Positions 11,529-22,902 of a stretch of 64,000 nucleotides of DNA are shown in pieces; within the stretch, counting starts at the first letter, position 1, and every line of letters starts with the position of its first letter. Below the pieces are notes generated by a model. That model saw only the letters and a list, made by a program, of their open reading frames with translations, ran no database searches and was not told the DNA's origin. The DNA lies in NCBI GenBank assembly GCA_033239525.1, contig BSYO01000004.1, positions 26,946,037-27,010,036 of the forward strand, written 5' to 3'. Both the position numbers and the translations under genes were made by a program. This stretch comes from Nepenthes gracilis (taxonomy: Eukaryota > Streptophyta > Magnoliopsida > Caryophyllales > Nepenthaceae).

Positions 11529-11825
11529 ATGGCAAGAGCAAAGCTCAACACTACTGTTATCATCTTCTTGGTATTAGTAGTGTTATATTGTATCAACTCA
11601 TGTGATGGAAGGCAACTTATTGAAGGTCATTTTCACGACTTGGGACGTAAAGATCTCAAAGAAAGCAAAGGAGAGAACTTGGTGAATGCTCCGCCTCTTG
11701 CATCGGCTCTACCTAACCAATCTGGCCATGGTGGTGTAACAATCTCTGAAGATGGAGAGAGTTTTCTCCCAACAACTCCGGGCCGAAGTCCTGGGGTTGG
11801 TCATTTAAAATTAGAGCATAATTAA
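11529..11825 (+). CDS. CEP: C-terminally encoded peptide (CEP) precursor
   Basis: This 98-residue intronless frame encodes a secreted peptide-hormone precursor. Residues 1-27 form a signal peptide (basic start, then a hydrophobic core IIFLVLVVLY, cut probably near CDG). A variable, charged pro-region follows to about residue 77. Residues 78-92, SFLPTTPGRSPGVGH, match the 15-residue CEP domain, with prolines at domain positions 4, 7 and 11, the sites usually hydroxylated in this family. Six residues (LKLEHN) follow. In known plants CEPs are cut out, exported and read by leucine-rich-repeat receptor kinases (CEPR1/2) that tune root growth and nitrogen demand; I infer the same role. One CEP domain is present; many family members have several. 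The start is the first ATG after the TATA box, and the signal peptide begins directly there. A TATA box lies 143 bp upstream. Confidence 0.9.
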   Translation: MARAKLNTTVIIFLVLVVLYCINSCDGRQLIEGHFHDLGRKDLKESKGENLVNAPPLASALPNQSGHGGVTISEDGESFLPTTPGRSPGVGHLKLEHN

Positions 11826-14446
11826 AGTTTGGATCTAAGTTCATATATATAAATATATATAGCTAGTTATATATGGACGAAAGTGTAACATTTCGTCATC
11901 TATAAATTGAGTCATTTTAATTTCCTTTCTTATAAAATTGAGTTAGTTTTATTATGTAAAACTTTAAAATTAAATAAGACAATTCATCGTCATATGTGAC
12001 CCGTATATTATGTCAATGTTGTTGGTGTGACACATTATTCGGGATAAAGTATACTAAATCATTAGTTTTTAGGGTCACTTAGGATTTTAAGTTTATTAAA
12101 CCGAGAAAAAAAAAACTCTAATAGTAAAGTTAACTAAATTTTATGAGTATAGAACAATATTATAATGAATTATATATGAATAAAATCGACTCAACTCAAA
12201 AATTTCACAATAAAGTTGGTGATGTAGTCCCTTGATTATGTCAAGCATAAGGGCATATATAAGTTTAGGTATAAAATGGTTGAATATATGGCTCCTATTT
12301 GCTACCAAAATACGATTAGAAGTTTCTATATGTAAATTTGAAAATGTCGTTTCTATAAGGTATGATGTATGGCTAGATGCTCTGAAAGCTTCTCAGTAAA
12401 AGGGGGTGAAGTTAGCTGTCAGGTGCTTGCATGTATACCATGCAAGCAAGCATAGTATGGTTGCGTTGTATTATTGTTATTATTGATATATGGAGAAATA
12501 ATATTTGATATAACTTATATACAATTTTTGATAGAGAGTGAGCTCCTCTTAATTTCATCATTGTTCTTAAAAAAAATTCTTTATTTTATACAAAAAAATT
12601 ATATAAATATTATAAATAATTAGATAAATAGAGGTACTTAGATATTTTTACAAATGCTTTCTTTAATCTTGAACTCATTGCCTAAGGCTTGGCACTTACC
12701 GTTTGAATTACTGTTAGTAGACTTTACCAGATAAGTAAAGTGATACTAATAATTAGATTGAAGACTTATTATCAGTATAATACTTATTTTTTAAAAAAAA
12801 AATTTAATAGATGTCTGTCAATATTAATTTTATTAAAATTATTATACTTAATATGCTGCTTCATACAAAAATTATTAGCTTCAACAATCATATTTTCAAA
12901 GGATAATTTTATGAACTATTTTGACAATTGATTAAGGAATTGAAACATGCCAAGAATGATCTCATTAATCTAATTGGAATATGAGAACTAGGGCTGACCA
13001 TATTCTAGAATAATAAAGCCTACAAAAGGCTAGAATCGAACAATTTGGACTAAGAAATCTCCACCACCATTTAGAGATGGACAACAATTGATTTATTCAC
13101 CAATCAAAGTGTAAATCGGGTTGGCTTGAGTTCAGTCCAGTCCAACAATTGATAAACCCACTCTTAAATGTGGTGATAGTGTAAGCTTGTTCTATAGCTT
13201 GCTTGCCATCCAAAGCCTGACGCAATTAAAATTGAATTTGGGGATTAGGTTGTGGCCGTCCAAGGAACTTTCCCTTCTATGGGCACTCAACATTTTAGTC
13301 AATTGGGTGATACTATTAATAATATCATTTAATGTCCTTATGTGTTGGGTATTGGCATTAGTTTGCTGTGCATTCATCTCAATGTCCTCGCATGACTTCA
13401 TGTGTGGGGCTTGGGTGGTGTCGCATGTTGAGTCGGTGGAGGGTTCTTGAAAGTACAGAGGGACTGGTGATCTCTCCTTTCTCCACCTAAAGTTATATAA
13501 TTTCCCTACTTTGGGTCATATGTGTTGGAATAAGAATTTTCCTTAGTAGTGACCTTTGATATGATTTACATACTGTTTGTTAGTTTACTATGGATCTTTT
13601 TAAGCGCACTAAAGATTTGATGATTCTCGATGTACTATGATGTACTCATACAAACAGTATAAATACCTAAATCTTAACAAAATATTATATTCATATTCTT
13701 TATTTTTTAATATTCTTACTTTTAATTAGGCCGATAAATAGTATTGATATTATCAAATTCTCTCAGGTCAAATTTACCATCATTCTCAAAAATTACTCTA
13801 GGCTTATAACTTAGTGAGCGTATGGTGTATTGTTATTGTTCATTCTTAGTTAAAGAATCAAAATACTCAGCAACCTTGTTAGGACTTTTGTCAAAAAAAA
13901 AAAAAAAAAAATTATTACACATTATTTTAATAAAGAGGTACATAATGATAATAAATCATAGAAAAACTGACAATATGCTAGACCTAAACAAAAATTCAAG
14001 AGATCCTTAAAAATCTATCCTAGATTGGCAAAATGTCTCATTGAGATTTGACAAAAACCAGTGATCTAATATAGTAAAGCTTGAGTCTTATATATTTATA
14101 GCTCTTTATTAAGAATTTCGATTGTATAATTACCGACCTAGAAATAAGTAAAGATTTTAAATAGTTAGATTGCATCTCTATTTTCTATAGCAAGAAAAAT
14201 GACAATAGTTTGAGATGGATAGTGTCCGCTCTATAAAACTAGTCAACAATGGCCCCACATACTTCCTAAAAATATTTTGTGCTGATAAGAATGATCAAGT
14301 TCTTACCATAAAACTAGGGTAGCTAAATAAAACAACAAGAACAAAGTAAAATCAAACAAAATATTTTTCATTTTTCAATTAGTGGAATGAATAAACTGTG
14401 CAGGGTAAAACAAAAAGGAAATTCCTTTTTACCCCAATTCTCAGGA

Positions 14447-14447
<1 letters not shown>
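11826..14447. other. AT-rich intergenic region downstream of the CEP gene
   Basis: The first 150 bp hold the probable CEP 3' UTR, with no clear AATAAA. Beyond it I see no gene. The 87-residue frame at 13187-13450 has an antisense partner over the same DNA and no family signature. Around 13527-13830 the DNA ('TGTTGGAATAAG' followed by a TATA-like 'CAGTATAAATACC') looks like an LTR remnant, but ends were not found. Confidence 0.4.

Positions 14448-14495
<48 letters not shown>
14448..14495. repeat. (TTA)n microsatellite
   Basis: About 16 uninterrupted TTA units. Confidence 0.95.
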
Positions 14496-14497
<2 letters not shown>

Positions 14498-15560
14498 TTG
14501 TACAAAAAATAAAATTAATATAGTTTTTTTAAAAAAAAATACTAATAAATAAAAATATAAATATAATTTTTAGTGTTTATGAGGACAATTCACGTATAAA
14601 AAGACCTTTCTTCTTCCTGTAACCAACGGCCCTTATTTGTTGGGAAGGGGAGGAGAGGTGGAGCTACAACCGCCGGTAGTCGGCGGAGCTGGCGGTGATG
14701 CGTTGACCAGTGGAATATCATATTTTGACCACTGGTCCTTGCCTTTTCTCTTCTTTGATATCTGGCCAGTCCACCTTTCCCTCAAGAGACTTTAACTTTC
14801 TTATTTTGTGTCAGTCACATCTTTTTACATTTTGGCTACTATCACTGAAAGTTACATCTTATCTTCCCATTCTCGAAAACTATATATGATTTCAAGATAC
14901 TTATTGATCATCCTTGGAACAAATCCACCGCGACCTCGGCTCATTCATCACTCATCTCTAGGTGATCTAATGTGCTTTGGGAGCTCGCTTATGTCCGAAC
15001 CACCTGACAAACAGACGAAATGGTTCGGAGGTCGATTAGCATGGCCAAGAATCTGGACTCACCCTAGGTTGAGTCTTTGACATACCTTCTTTATTTGGAC
15101 CCATTAAAAGCAAAGAAAGAAATCATCCATTAAAAAAAAAAAAGTAAATAACTTTTGTGCAATCTTTTTGGTAGATTTTGTTCTTGACAATTCTACAAAG
15201 TGTAGGAACCTGCCTTAAAGTGTGATTAGAGTAATTTTTGTGGATCAAAAGGCAACCAAATTGAAGTTACAAGTTATTTTTCGACCACTATTTTTAAGAA
15301 TGTTACTATTATAATATGTTATTTTTGTGAATCTTTGGTCAAATTGAGTAATTATGTATTTTTGGTTCCTCATTATTATATTGTAGCAAATTGGTACTTA
15401 AGCTAAATTATACTCTTTCAATCAATTCTAGTAAGTGCCTAATGGCAAGTCCAAACATAAAGAACTAATATATAGCCATGTGAGATAATTCATTTACAAA
15501 TGATGTTATTAATATGGACATTATAGCGTTGAATAGAAATTTGACGAGTCCTTAGCGGTG
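14496..15560. other. Intergenic DNA, no recognised gene
   Basis: A GC-richer stretch (14640-15080) stands out from AT-rich flanks and contains 'CGCGACCTCGGCTC' and 'TTCGGAGGTCGATTAG', which read like LTR fragments. The 90-residue frame at 14808-15080 has no family signature. Confidence 0.35.
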
Positions 15561-16205
15561 AAGAAAAGATAAAAACTAAGAAGAATATAAGATATATAAT
15601 TACAGAGTCAAAAAATCAGATTTTTAGAAATTAAGACTATTCTTAAGTTTTTTTTTGTCATATTTCTTACTGTGCCTTGACACAAATTTATATGTGCTTC
15701 GTCCTTTTATGAAACATGGGATTTATAGTAGTGCAAGGTGAATTTGTTATCACTGAACAAGAGGACAGATTGTGAGTGAGGAATGTCTAAATTTTGTAGG
15801 ATTTATTTCTGCCAGGTTAATTCATAACAAACTGAAGCTATGAAATGATACTTTTCTTTTACTAAGGATCTAGAGACGATGTGTTGTTTCTTTGATCGTC
15901 AATAAGTAAAAGATTCTTTTAAGAAGACAGTGAAGCTTGTGAAAGATCAGCAGTGTCTTGGCAAATGCGAAAAACTTTGAGATGAAGTGGTGACGAGGCT
16001 GAGAAGAAAAGCTTCAAGGTAAGCCTGCATAGGATCATTAAGCAGCCAACTTAATAGTATCACAGAGTATATCAAATCTGGTCTTGTGATTGCTAGGTAG
16101 AATAATCGTCCTATTAGTCTTCGATATTCAAGGGATTTAGAGAGAGGTTCTTACTCGAAATAACTTAGCTTCAAGTTTTGCACTATTGGCAACTTCGTAA
16201 GGGGA
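15560..16205 (-). pseudogene. Ty1/copia pol relic (RT C-terminus to RNase H)
   Basis: The minus-strand translation between about 16205 and 16020 gives, with one stop, 'QNLKLSYFE' then 'YRRLIGRLFYLAITRPD', the region after the reverse-transcriptase palm that is highly conserved in copia polyproteins. Further along (about 15715-15660), in another frame, 'INPMFHKRTKHI' matches the end of the copia RNase H domain. The order on the minus strand (RT, then RNase H) is correct. Stops and frame changes show it is dead. No gag, protease or integrase is visible nearby, so it is a fragment. Its upstream edge abuts the LTR at 16221. Confidence 0.75.
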
Positions 16206-16548
16206 CCTCCAAGATAGTCATGTTGGGGCAAAAGGCGATCGGATAAAATAACATAATGTTATACACAAAAGAAAAAGGAAGAACAAGTATACACAAATTT
16301 TATATGAAAAATCATTCACAAATCGAAGAAAAAAAACCATAAATACAAAATCCACTACAAGTCTACTATGTAAAAATTGGTTACAAAACCCCAAGATGGA
16401 GTATCCGCCACACACCGAGAATAACAAAGAAAAATCTCTTCAGAGTAAATAAGAAAACACACCTTTCTTTTCACTCTTTATTTTCTCTTCTTCGTCACTG
16501 GTGGTGCACTCTTCTCTTTTTTTTTCACACACCTGGATCTCTTTCACC

Positions 16549-16571
16549 GTTTATATATATATATATATATA
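16549..16571. repeat. (TA)n microsatellite
   Basis: Uninterrupted TA run inside the LTR at 16221-17483. Confidence 0.9.
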
Positions 16572-16739
16572 TTGTTGATCCGTCGAATATTCTATTCCAA
16601 ATAAAATTTGTCCCTACCAACAATATGAAGATACTTCGTATAAAGAGTACCCTGAGATCACGTATATTCTCTTGAGATTACGCATGCTCAGAAAATCTTA
16701 ATCGCACCTACCTAAGTCCTCCTCCTCGTTTACGCCAAC

Positions 16740-17400
16740 CGTGACACTTACTTCAAATCGGGCAAAATCCCATTCTGGCATTTTGCCTTCATTCTGCCGT
16801 TTGTGCTACAAACTGGGCAAAATACCATTTCGGCATTTTGCTTCAAACCGCCCATAATGAGCATTTCGAAAAAAATGTCCATTACGGCATTTTTTCTTCA
16901 TTTTGCCAAAATGCATTCCGCAAAATGGCCAATCCATTCATTTTGCCTAATTATGACGTTTTGCTTGTTGACCGGCCATTTGCCCACCTAACAAATTCCT
17001 CGCGTCTTCTACCGGTTGCTTTGTCTCCTTTAACCGGTCAATCCTTTGACCAAAATTTTAACCGGGCAAAATCTGCACTTGTCATTTGCCTTCTTGGCTA
17101 GTCAATTCGTTGACCGGTTATTTATCCAAATAGCCTTCCAATTTGCCACCTTGGAGCTTCCGCTGTGCTTGCCTCGCATCTTTCGCCAATTAACTTGTTG
17201 ACCGGCCATTTTGCCTCAAGACAAATTTGCACTTGTCAATGTACATCATTGGCTATCCCGCTCCTTGGCCGCTTGTCTCCATCAGCCGATCAACCGATTT
17301 GAAAAGATGTTCCAATATTTTTTACTCCGAAAATGCTCTCCGTCGGTCAACCTTTCGTTGATCGAAATCTGCTCTCCAAATTTACTCTCCGTCAAATGAA
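16740..17400. repeat. Degenerate internal repeats built on GGCATTTTGCC
   Basis: The U3 part of the LTR holds many copies of related short phrases: 'GGGCAAAATNCCATT', 'GGCATTTTGC(C)TTCA', and 'TTGTTGACCGGCCATTT' at about 16966 and 17198. 'TGCACTTGTCA' also recurs at about 17070 and 17229. This looks like sub-repeat expansion inside the U3. Confidence 0.7.
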
Positions 17401-17655
17401 CTCCGCCATTTACTATTCATGAATATTCCGATGATAAAACTTATTTGTTGAATTACCCACAATGGAGCGATTAACCCCCAACAAATCAATGTCTTATATA
17501 TCAAATCATAATGGTAAGATGTCATCATTTGACATTATTGTTATAAGATTAAATTATAAAAATAATATTTTTTATAATATAAGCTAATATCATATATAAT
17601 ATAATCAAATATATAATAAAAATTTTGTATATCAAACTGCACCTTCAAACGATAG

Positions 17656-18781
17656 TAATCTTGCGTCTGCTGATCCGACTTCGAACGGGTTCGGATTCTT
17701 CCGGATGGCTTGCAAACCGCCTCTCAATTTGTGATGAATCTCGCACACCACTAAACAACGAGGTCATTTAACGGCGGGATGTAATCCCACCCCGATAACA
17801 CTCCGGCCTTCAGTCGTCGATCACCCTTCAAATGAAGGAACAGAGTAAGAGAAAGCTATCGAGAGAGGAATGGAGTGTCTTGCTCCGGATGTCGGAAGAA
17901 GCGCTTTCTCGTATCACGGAAGGTGGGAGCGGCAGAACGTGTAGGAACCCGTTCGTTGCCTTGGAGTTGGGTGTGCTTGAGGTTTGGGTCACGCCTGGGA
18001 CCAGCTTGTTTCTGAGCACTTAGGGTTTTCTCTCTCTATCGTTGCTTGAAGAAAAGAGTCTCAGTATGCAAGTGTTCAAGAGAGTTTTGGAAAGGCGTCA
18101 ATGTGTGCATCCCAGAGCGTGTCACGGATGCTGGATCCAGGACCTCTTTTTATGGCAAAAGATGGTGATCTTCCTTCTTTGGAAGGAATCATTTTGTGAT
18201 CTTCAAAACATTGCCCATGTGGTGGATTGTTTCCCATAATGAGTCACTACTTTCCCAGGAAACTTCCTTCCTATCAGTTGAGGTTCCTTGGGGCCGTGAG
18301 GAGTTGGAAGGATCCGGGCGCCTTCCTTATTTGAAGGCGCAATCTTGTGATATTCCCTTTAAGATTTATCCTTGGAAGATCCAATGGGCCTAAACGGGTG
18401 CATTCCATTACTCAGAAAGCTTTTGACGATGTCTGCGAGAAAATGGCTCATGGAAGCGTCCCGCGTTGGACTCCATTCGGGCTATGGGCACGAGTGAGTC
18501 GGGCCATTTGCCTCGTTTCGGCCCGGTATGACGTTTTTTGGCGCCTTCGTGGAGTGCGAAGAGAGTGGCGGGCGGCCAATCCGATCGGTGGGCTGTGAAT
18601 AGGCCCATTAGTGTTGCAAAGCTTAGAAGGCCCCACAAAGCCCACCGTTTGTGAGGGAAGTGACTTGCCCACCTAACGTTGAAAGGCCTTCCTTCTAAAC
18701 CCCATCCTCTTATTAGGCCGTTGAAAGCCAGACAGCCTTAATGGGCTTTTGACCTTTCTTGGGCGACCTTTGTACCCATCA
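17656..18781 (-). repeat. 3' LTR of the gypsy element
   Basis: On the minus strand it starts TGATGGGTAC at 18781, directly after the PPT GAAACTGGGGGG, and ends near 'GATTACTATCG'. It aligns with 22903-about 23990 through phrases such as 'GAACGGGTTCGGATTCTT', 'AACGGCGGGATGTAATCCCA' and 'GATGGTGATCTTCCTTCTTT'. Length about 1126 bp. Confidence 0.8.
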
Positions 18782-18793
18782 CCCCCCAGTTTC
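18782..18793 (-). other. Polypurine tract of the gypsy element
   Basis: Minus strand GAAACTGGGGGG sits immediately before the TGATGGG start of the 3' LTR, the expected place for the plus-strand priming tract. Confidence 0.7.
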
Positions 18794-19309
18794 AGTGGAG
18801 GCCTCATTCGGCCTCGGTATGTTGCTTTTCTTGAACTTCCAAACTTATAAAGGCTTTGAAGGAGGTTTGACGCCGTTGACGTTTTGGTCAATTCCGGAGT
18901 ACCATAATTGTTGACCCGTCGCTGGTGATTCCGATTCCAGTACAGTTGGCCGTCACCCAACTCGATTTCGGGTTCGGGCGGTGGCGACCGTCTGGCCTAC
19001 TCTGGGAATGATTCTGCCCGCCTTTTGCCTCGCCGTAAGGCGTAACGCGACACGTGTCCTCCTTTATCCAAATAGTTGATCCGGCCTTTGGCAGGTCGGT
19101 TTGCCTCCATTAATGAGGGGTTTCGCAAGCGGGAGTCCCATTGTTTGCATTTGGACGAATGAGGAGTTGACATGTGGCAATTGTCCTTTGTAAGCTTAGG
19201 CGCCTAAGTTTTCCTTCCGTTTTGTTCGAAATCGTTACACTTCCTAGCCTTTCGTCTTCCTCATTTTCATTTCAGACAAACCTCAAGAAACCCTAGAACC
19301 TTTTCCAAC

Positions 19310-20760
19310 CATGGCATCTGTTTGCGGACTTCTCATCTGACTTGAGGGGGTGACATCAAGGCCTTGTGCTTGAATCCCGAAAGAGATGGCACGGAGGGTT
19401 CGGACGCGACGACGAAATAGCCTCTTGCCCAAGGCTACTTCACTCCGAGGCTCACCGTGTGCCGCTGCCCGTTCGAATCAATCATAGCGGCCCTCCATGT
19501 TCCCATTGCTCGACTTCACGCCAACGCATTGAGGTATATTTGTACTTTGTATTTTCGCCGATAAGTTTAGGATGTCCTGGCCTTAAGGTCGTCTTTAAGA
19601 TATCCCGGTGGATCTCTCTCGGCCCCGTGCGGAATAAAAATTAGTACGACCATCCACTCCTCTCAAGAACCGGAAAACCGGTTCTTCTTTGTAAAGGTGG
19701 GAGACAAGTGGCCTATCGATTAACACTTGGGTGCGCCGTTGGAGAATGCCTATGCCCACTGGTGACCAAGGCGATTCTTGAGAACCACGTGCGTTCGGGA
19801 GGGACTTACCGTTTTCGCGGAGGAAACCAAAAGTTGAATGGGGACCGCCGTCAGCTAATCAAAAGTCGTACCCTCGATTAAAATGTTGAAGCATGATTGA
19901 AGAAGTTGCTCATCCGTCCCAGTGTCTTAGGAGGTCATTTGCCATCCTCATCTTCCTCTTCCCAAATATTTTTGCGGTGGTCGTAGCACTGAAGAACGGA
20001 GAGGTCCGTTAAGGGTAGGTTGGAGGATCTTGAGGAGTCATCTACTAAAGCGACGGCTGACTCCGGCGCGCTGGATGGGATCCGCAGAGGGAGCCATGTC
20101 GCGGCGTGCTCGAAGGTTCGTGTTTACATTATAGAGCCGTCGTCCCGAGTTGCTTCACCCGGGCCGCCCCCAAATCGGGAGAAAAACTTCACGCCGCTAT
20201 TTTAGAGGCCCAAGAGAGAGTAACAAATGCTCAGGAAGGCTGAAGTGGAGCTGTGGGCCGTGCCTCGCCCCAGGAAGGGAGAGGCTTCTTTGACATTGTT
20301 GTTGTGCGTTGAAGATGAAATCCTTGAAAGAATCCAAGGAATGGAGGGGACGATACCACACTCGAGCTCCAATGTTGAGGCCGCCCTATGGAGGTATGGT
20401 TCTTGATGGTTAATTTCCAGTGCTTTGCCCTTTCAAGTTTCTAACTGTCTTTTGTTGTTGTTTGTGCGGCCGTTGAAGGTTAATTTTTAAGGCAATGGTG
20501 CATGGCGTGGCGAGGCTCTGGCATGCGGAGATAGCCTTGGATGCTGGTAGCCGCCTCGGGAGGGGAGCTTTGAGCGAGGTGGCTGCTCTTGAGGCCGTTA
20601 TGGCGGGCGTGGAGAACGCCATGTTGAAGGAGAAGTTGCTCTAAAGGAAGAGGACGATCGCCCGAGGCGAGCAATGTCGCCTGCAAACAAGAGAGTTGGC
20701 CTCAATGACCCCTCTTGAGGTTGGGGGAGCACTACACGCTCTATTGGAGTCAACATTGGG
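19310..20760 (+). pseudogene. Antisense coding-like region inside the gypsy element
   Basis: On the plus strand, opposite to the element, several stretches read as protein: about 20229-20394 gives 'RKAEVELW' and 'LLCVEDEILERIQGMEG'; about 20492-20640 gives 'HGVARLWHAEIALDAGS' and 'SEVAALEAVMAGVENAML', Ala/Glu/Leu-rich and helix-like, ending in a stop then continuing in frame. An intron-like gap (GTATGG... before 20480) separates them. Some plant Tat-lineage gypsy elements carry an extra antisense ORF between IN and the 3' LTR; that position fits. I recognise no domain. It is broken by stops. Confidence 0.35.
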
Positions 20761-21340
20761 CGTCGCGTTGCACGGTTGATGACTTTCCGGTGGAGTTCAT
20801 CAATCAAAAACCGCGTACTTCGTGGCGTGAATTTGGTGGGAGAGCCCCGAATGGTCCGAGTAGCCTTGTATTATTGTTTTACGGATAGCATGTACACAAA
20901 GCGTTTAATGAAATGGAAATCCTTTTATTTCAGTATCCATTGCCTTTTAATGCTTTGGGCTTGTTTGCATGGGTTTGTGCATGAGGCGCCAACTTAGTTG
21001 GCGGCGGCCATGAAATGGCCTATTTGACCCAGGCTTAGAAGGTGGTTGCATTAACCAACCTTGGCTGGAGTGGAAACTTGGGCGATTAATGTCGAAGAAG
21101 GAACGCTTCTCGTCATTGTCTCACCACGCTATTGCTTTGTCGAGAAGGTTAATGCGTGGGAGTGGCTACAGTTGGCCAAGGAGTAGGTCCTTGGGTTTGT
21201 GAGAGAACCAGCTGGTGGCGCCGTTCAAGTGAAGACTTGGGCTGATTTGCTTCTCCCTTGACCGTCGTTATTGTTCTTTGCTCTCCCGAAAAGAGGTCAT
21301 CGCGTGTGCCATTCTTGCCCCCTAAGGTTTTTAGACCGCT

Positions 21341-21575
21341 GGGCCCACTTGGATGACCAAGGTTTAATCGACCATATTGGGCCGCTCGGATGACCGAGGT
21401 TTCAGTAATGGGCCACTTGGATGACCAGTTTGAGACCGCTCATGGGCCACCTAGATACTTTTTGGGCATCAGCTTATGGGCCACTTGGATGACCAGGTTT
21501 TGGACAACGCTTATGGGTCACACTGGATGACCCGGGGTTTTAGGCCATTTTGGCCACCTAGATGACTAGGGTTTA
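21341..21575. repeat. Degenerate minisatellite, unit about 35-45 bp
   Basis: About six or seven copies of a unit with the core 'GGGCCACTTGGATGACCAGG' followed by a TTT and a variable spacer. Copies start near 21341, 21383, 21413, 21445, 21478, 21509 and 21552, with substitutions. It lies between the integrase relic and the antisense coding-like region. Confidence 0.8.
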
Positions 21576-22147
21576 ACGAGGGTGAAAACCCTCCCGACTT
21601 AGGGGCGATCTAGGTCGGATGGATACTATGGCGCGATTCATAGGTCCCTAGTATTCTATATGCTAAGTAAACTCCTTACCTCACACGCTTACACAAGCAA
21701 GCTTAAATGTATGCATGTAGAAGGGTGAGTTCATACCTGAGCTTCCCGTGGAAGTAGCGTTTGAGGTGGGCTGCGTTCACGTTCGTGGAAACCAACTTTC
21801 CGTCCCGTTCCGGAGCTTGTTGAGGCTAGAGAGCTTTTAATATAAAATAATCGCCTACCTCGAATCATTTCACTTTCTTATTGTAGTGTCGGGCCACTCA
21901 ATGTTGGTAGGCGGCTGTATAGCGCGCATCGCGGGCCTCCCCTCGAGCAAGTCTAAGTGCTCCCGAATTTTGGGAGTTTTCGGTGGGTCAAAGGACTCCA
22001 CTCTTAGACTTGGAAGCCCGATCTCGACCGAAATTTTTATCGCGTGTTGGTTCCTTTTGGGTTGTTCGGTAAACCGGAGGACGGAAGGGAGCTCGTCGAC
22101 CCAAGAGCCCCGCGTCCTCCAACTTAGTTTTTAACCCGTGGAACAAT

Positions 22148-22620
22148 TTAACCTCCACCACTAATATGCCACCCGAATGGAAAATACTGGTGAAGCGTTT
22201 CCCATAAATCGGTTACCCACCTGACGCCGACTGGCAAAATGCTTTCGAGGCATTGTGTTATTTTAAAACCCATTTGGTGAAGTAGTGATGCCCTATGATG
22301 AATTTTCACGCCTGTGGCAATGGGAAAAGGGCCGAGAATATCGAGCCCCCATTGCGCGAAGAGACCCGGCGCTGTAGCGATTTTTAAGTCTTGGTGGTGA
22401 AGGTTGCGCAAATCACATTTCTTCTGTTCAATCGTCCTTTTTCATTGAGGGCCAGTAGCCATCGTGACCTTGAAGGCGAGTTTTCCGCTTTATGAGATCA
22501 AGATCCCGAGGTGGACCTCGCTTAGCGCGTAGTCCGCCTCTTTGGGAGTTAGGCGTGGAGGTATGGAGTTTACATACCCAATACAAAAATCCATGACCTA
22601 CCAGTGATACCACCCGCCTT
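22148..22620 (-). pseudogene. Ty3/gypsy integrase relic
   Basis: The minus-strand frame at 22411-22148 contains 'FAQWGLDILGPFPIATG', the start of the gypsy integrase core with the first catalytic Asp (in LDILGPFP). Immediately upstream, around 22460-22430, 'GYWPSMKKDD' matches the segment near the zinc-binding HHCC domain. The rest is degenerate and frameshifted, and the other two catalytic acidic residues are not seen in place. It lies only about 300 bp after the 5' LTR, so gag, protease and RT must have been deleted. Confidence 0.8.
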
Positions 22621-22879
22621 TCTTTTGGCCGTTGGCTTTTTCGGCGTCCTCCGGTGAGTGGCCCGCCCGCTGGGCACCGAGGTAGGTGTCATCCAGTTTT
22701 CCGTGTCGGAAATATCTTTGGGAGCGCCTAGGATCTCCGCATGTCCCTCGAGCAAATAAATATTTTCGTTATGTGAACAAGGTTTAGTCTTTTCAAAACT
22801 TGAATCATTTCTCTTTGCCTTAAAATTTGGCAAGAGCGGGTTGTTTGCTCAAGCCACCGTTAATCTGGTTGGCGATGAC

Positions 22880-22902
22880 CATGTGTCGTGGGTTCGATTC
22901 CC
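22880..22902 (-). other. PBS-position sequence with a tRNA T-arm motif
   Basis: Between the 5' LTR and the internal region, the plus strand reads GGGTTCGATTCCCTGATG; GGTTCGATTCC is a perfect tRNA B-box/T-arm. On the minus strand this gives GGGAATCGAACCCACGAC right after the LTR end CATCA, complementary to a tRNA T-arm rather than to a plain 3' CCA end. No complete tRNA could be folded by eye. Confidence 0.35.

Larger units (their letters stand above)
16221..17483 (-). mobile_element. Copia-type LTR with 8-bp inverted ends
   Basis: A 1263-bp block beginning TGTTGGGGCA and ending TAACCCCCAACA, so the termini are inverted TGTTGGGG/CCCCAACA. Flanks are AGTCA (16216-16220) and AATCA (17484-17488), four of five matching, consistent with a decayed target duplication. 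Read on the minus strand, its U5 contains 'GATTTTTCATATAAAATTTG', resembling the LTR at 53824. The sequence after its minus-strand end (TGACTATCTTGG) is not a PBS but reads straight into copia pol, so I favour a solo LTR lodged in an older copia fragment. Its right flank is not recognisable pol, so later rearrangement is likely. Confidence 0.65.

Noticed and set aside
13187..13450. 87-residue hydrophobic plus frame
   Set aside because: Opposite frame over the same DNA is also open, no family match, surrounding sequence is intergenic.
22880..22902. Possible tRNA gene from the perfect B box
   Set aside because: No matching A box, acceptor stem or anticodon arm at the proper distance.
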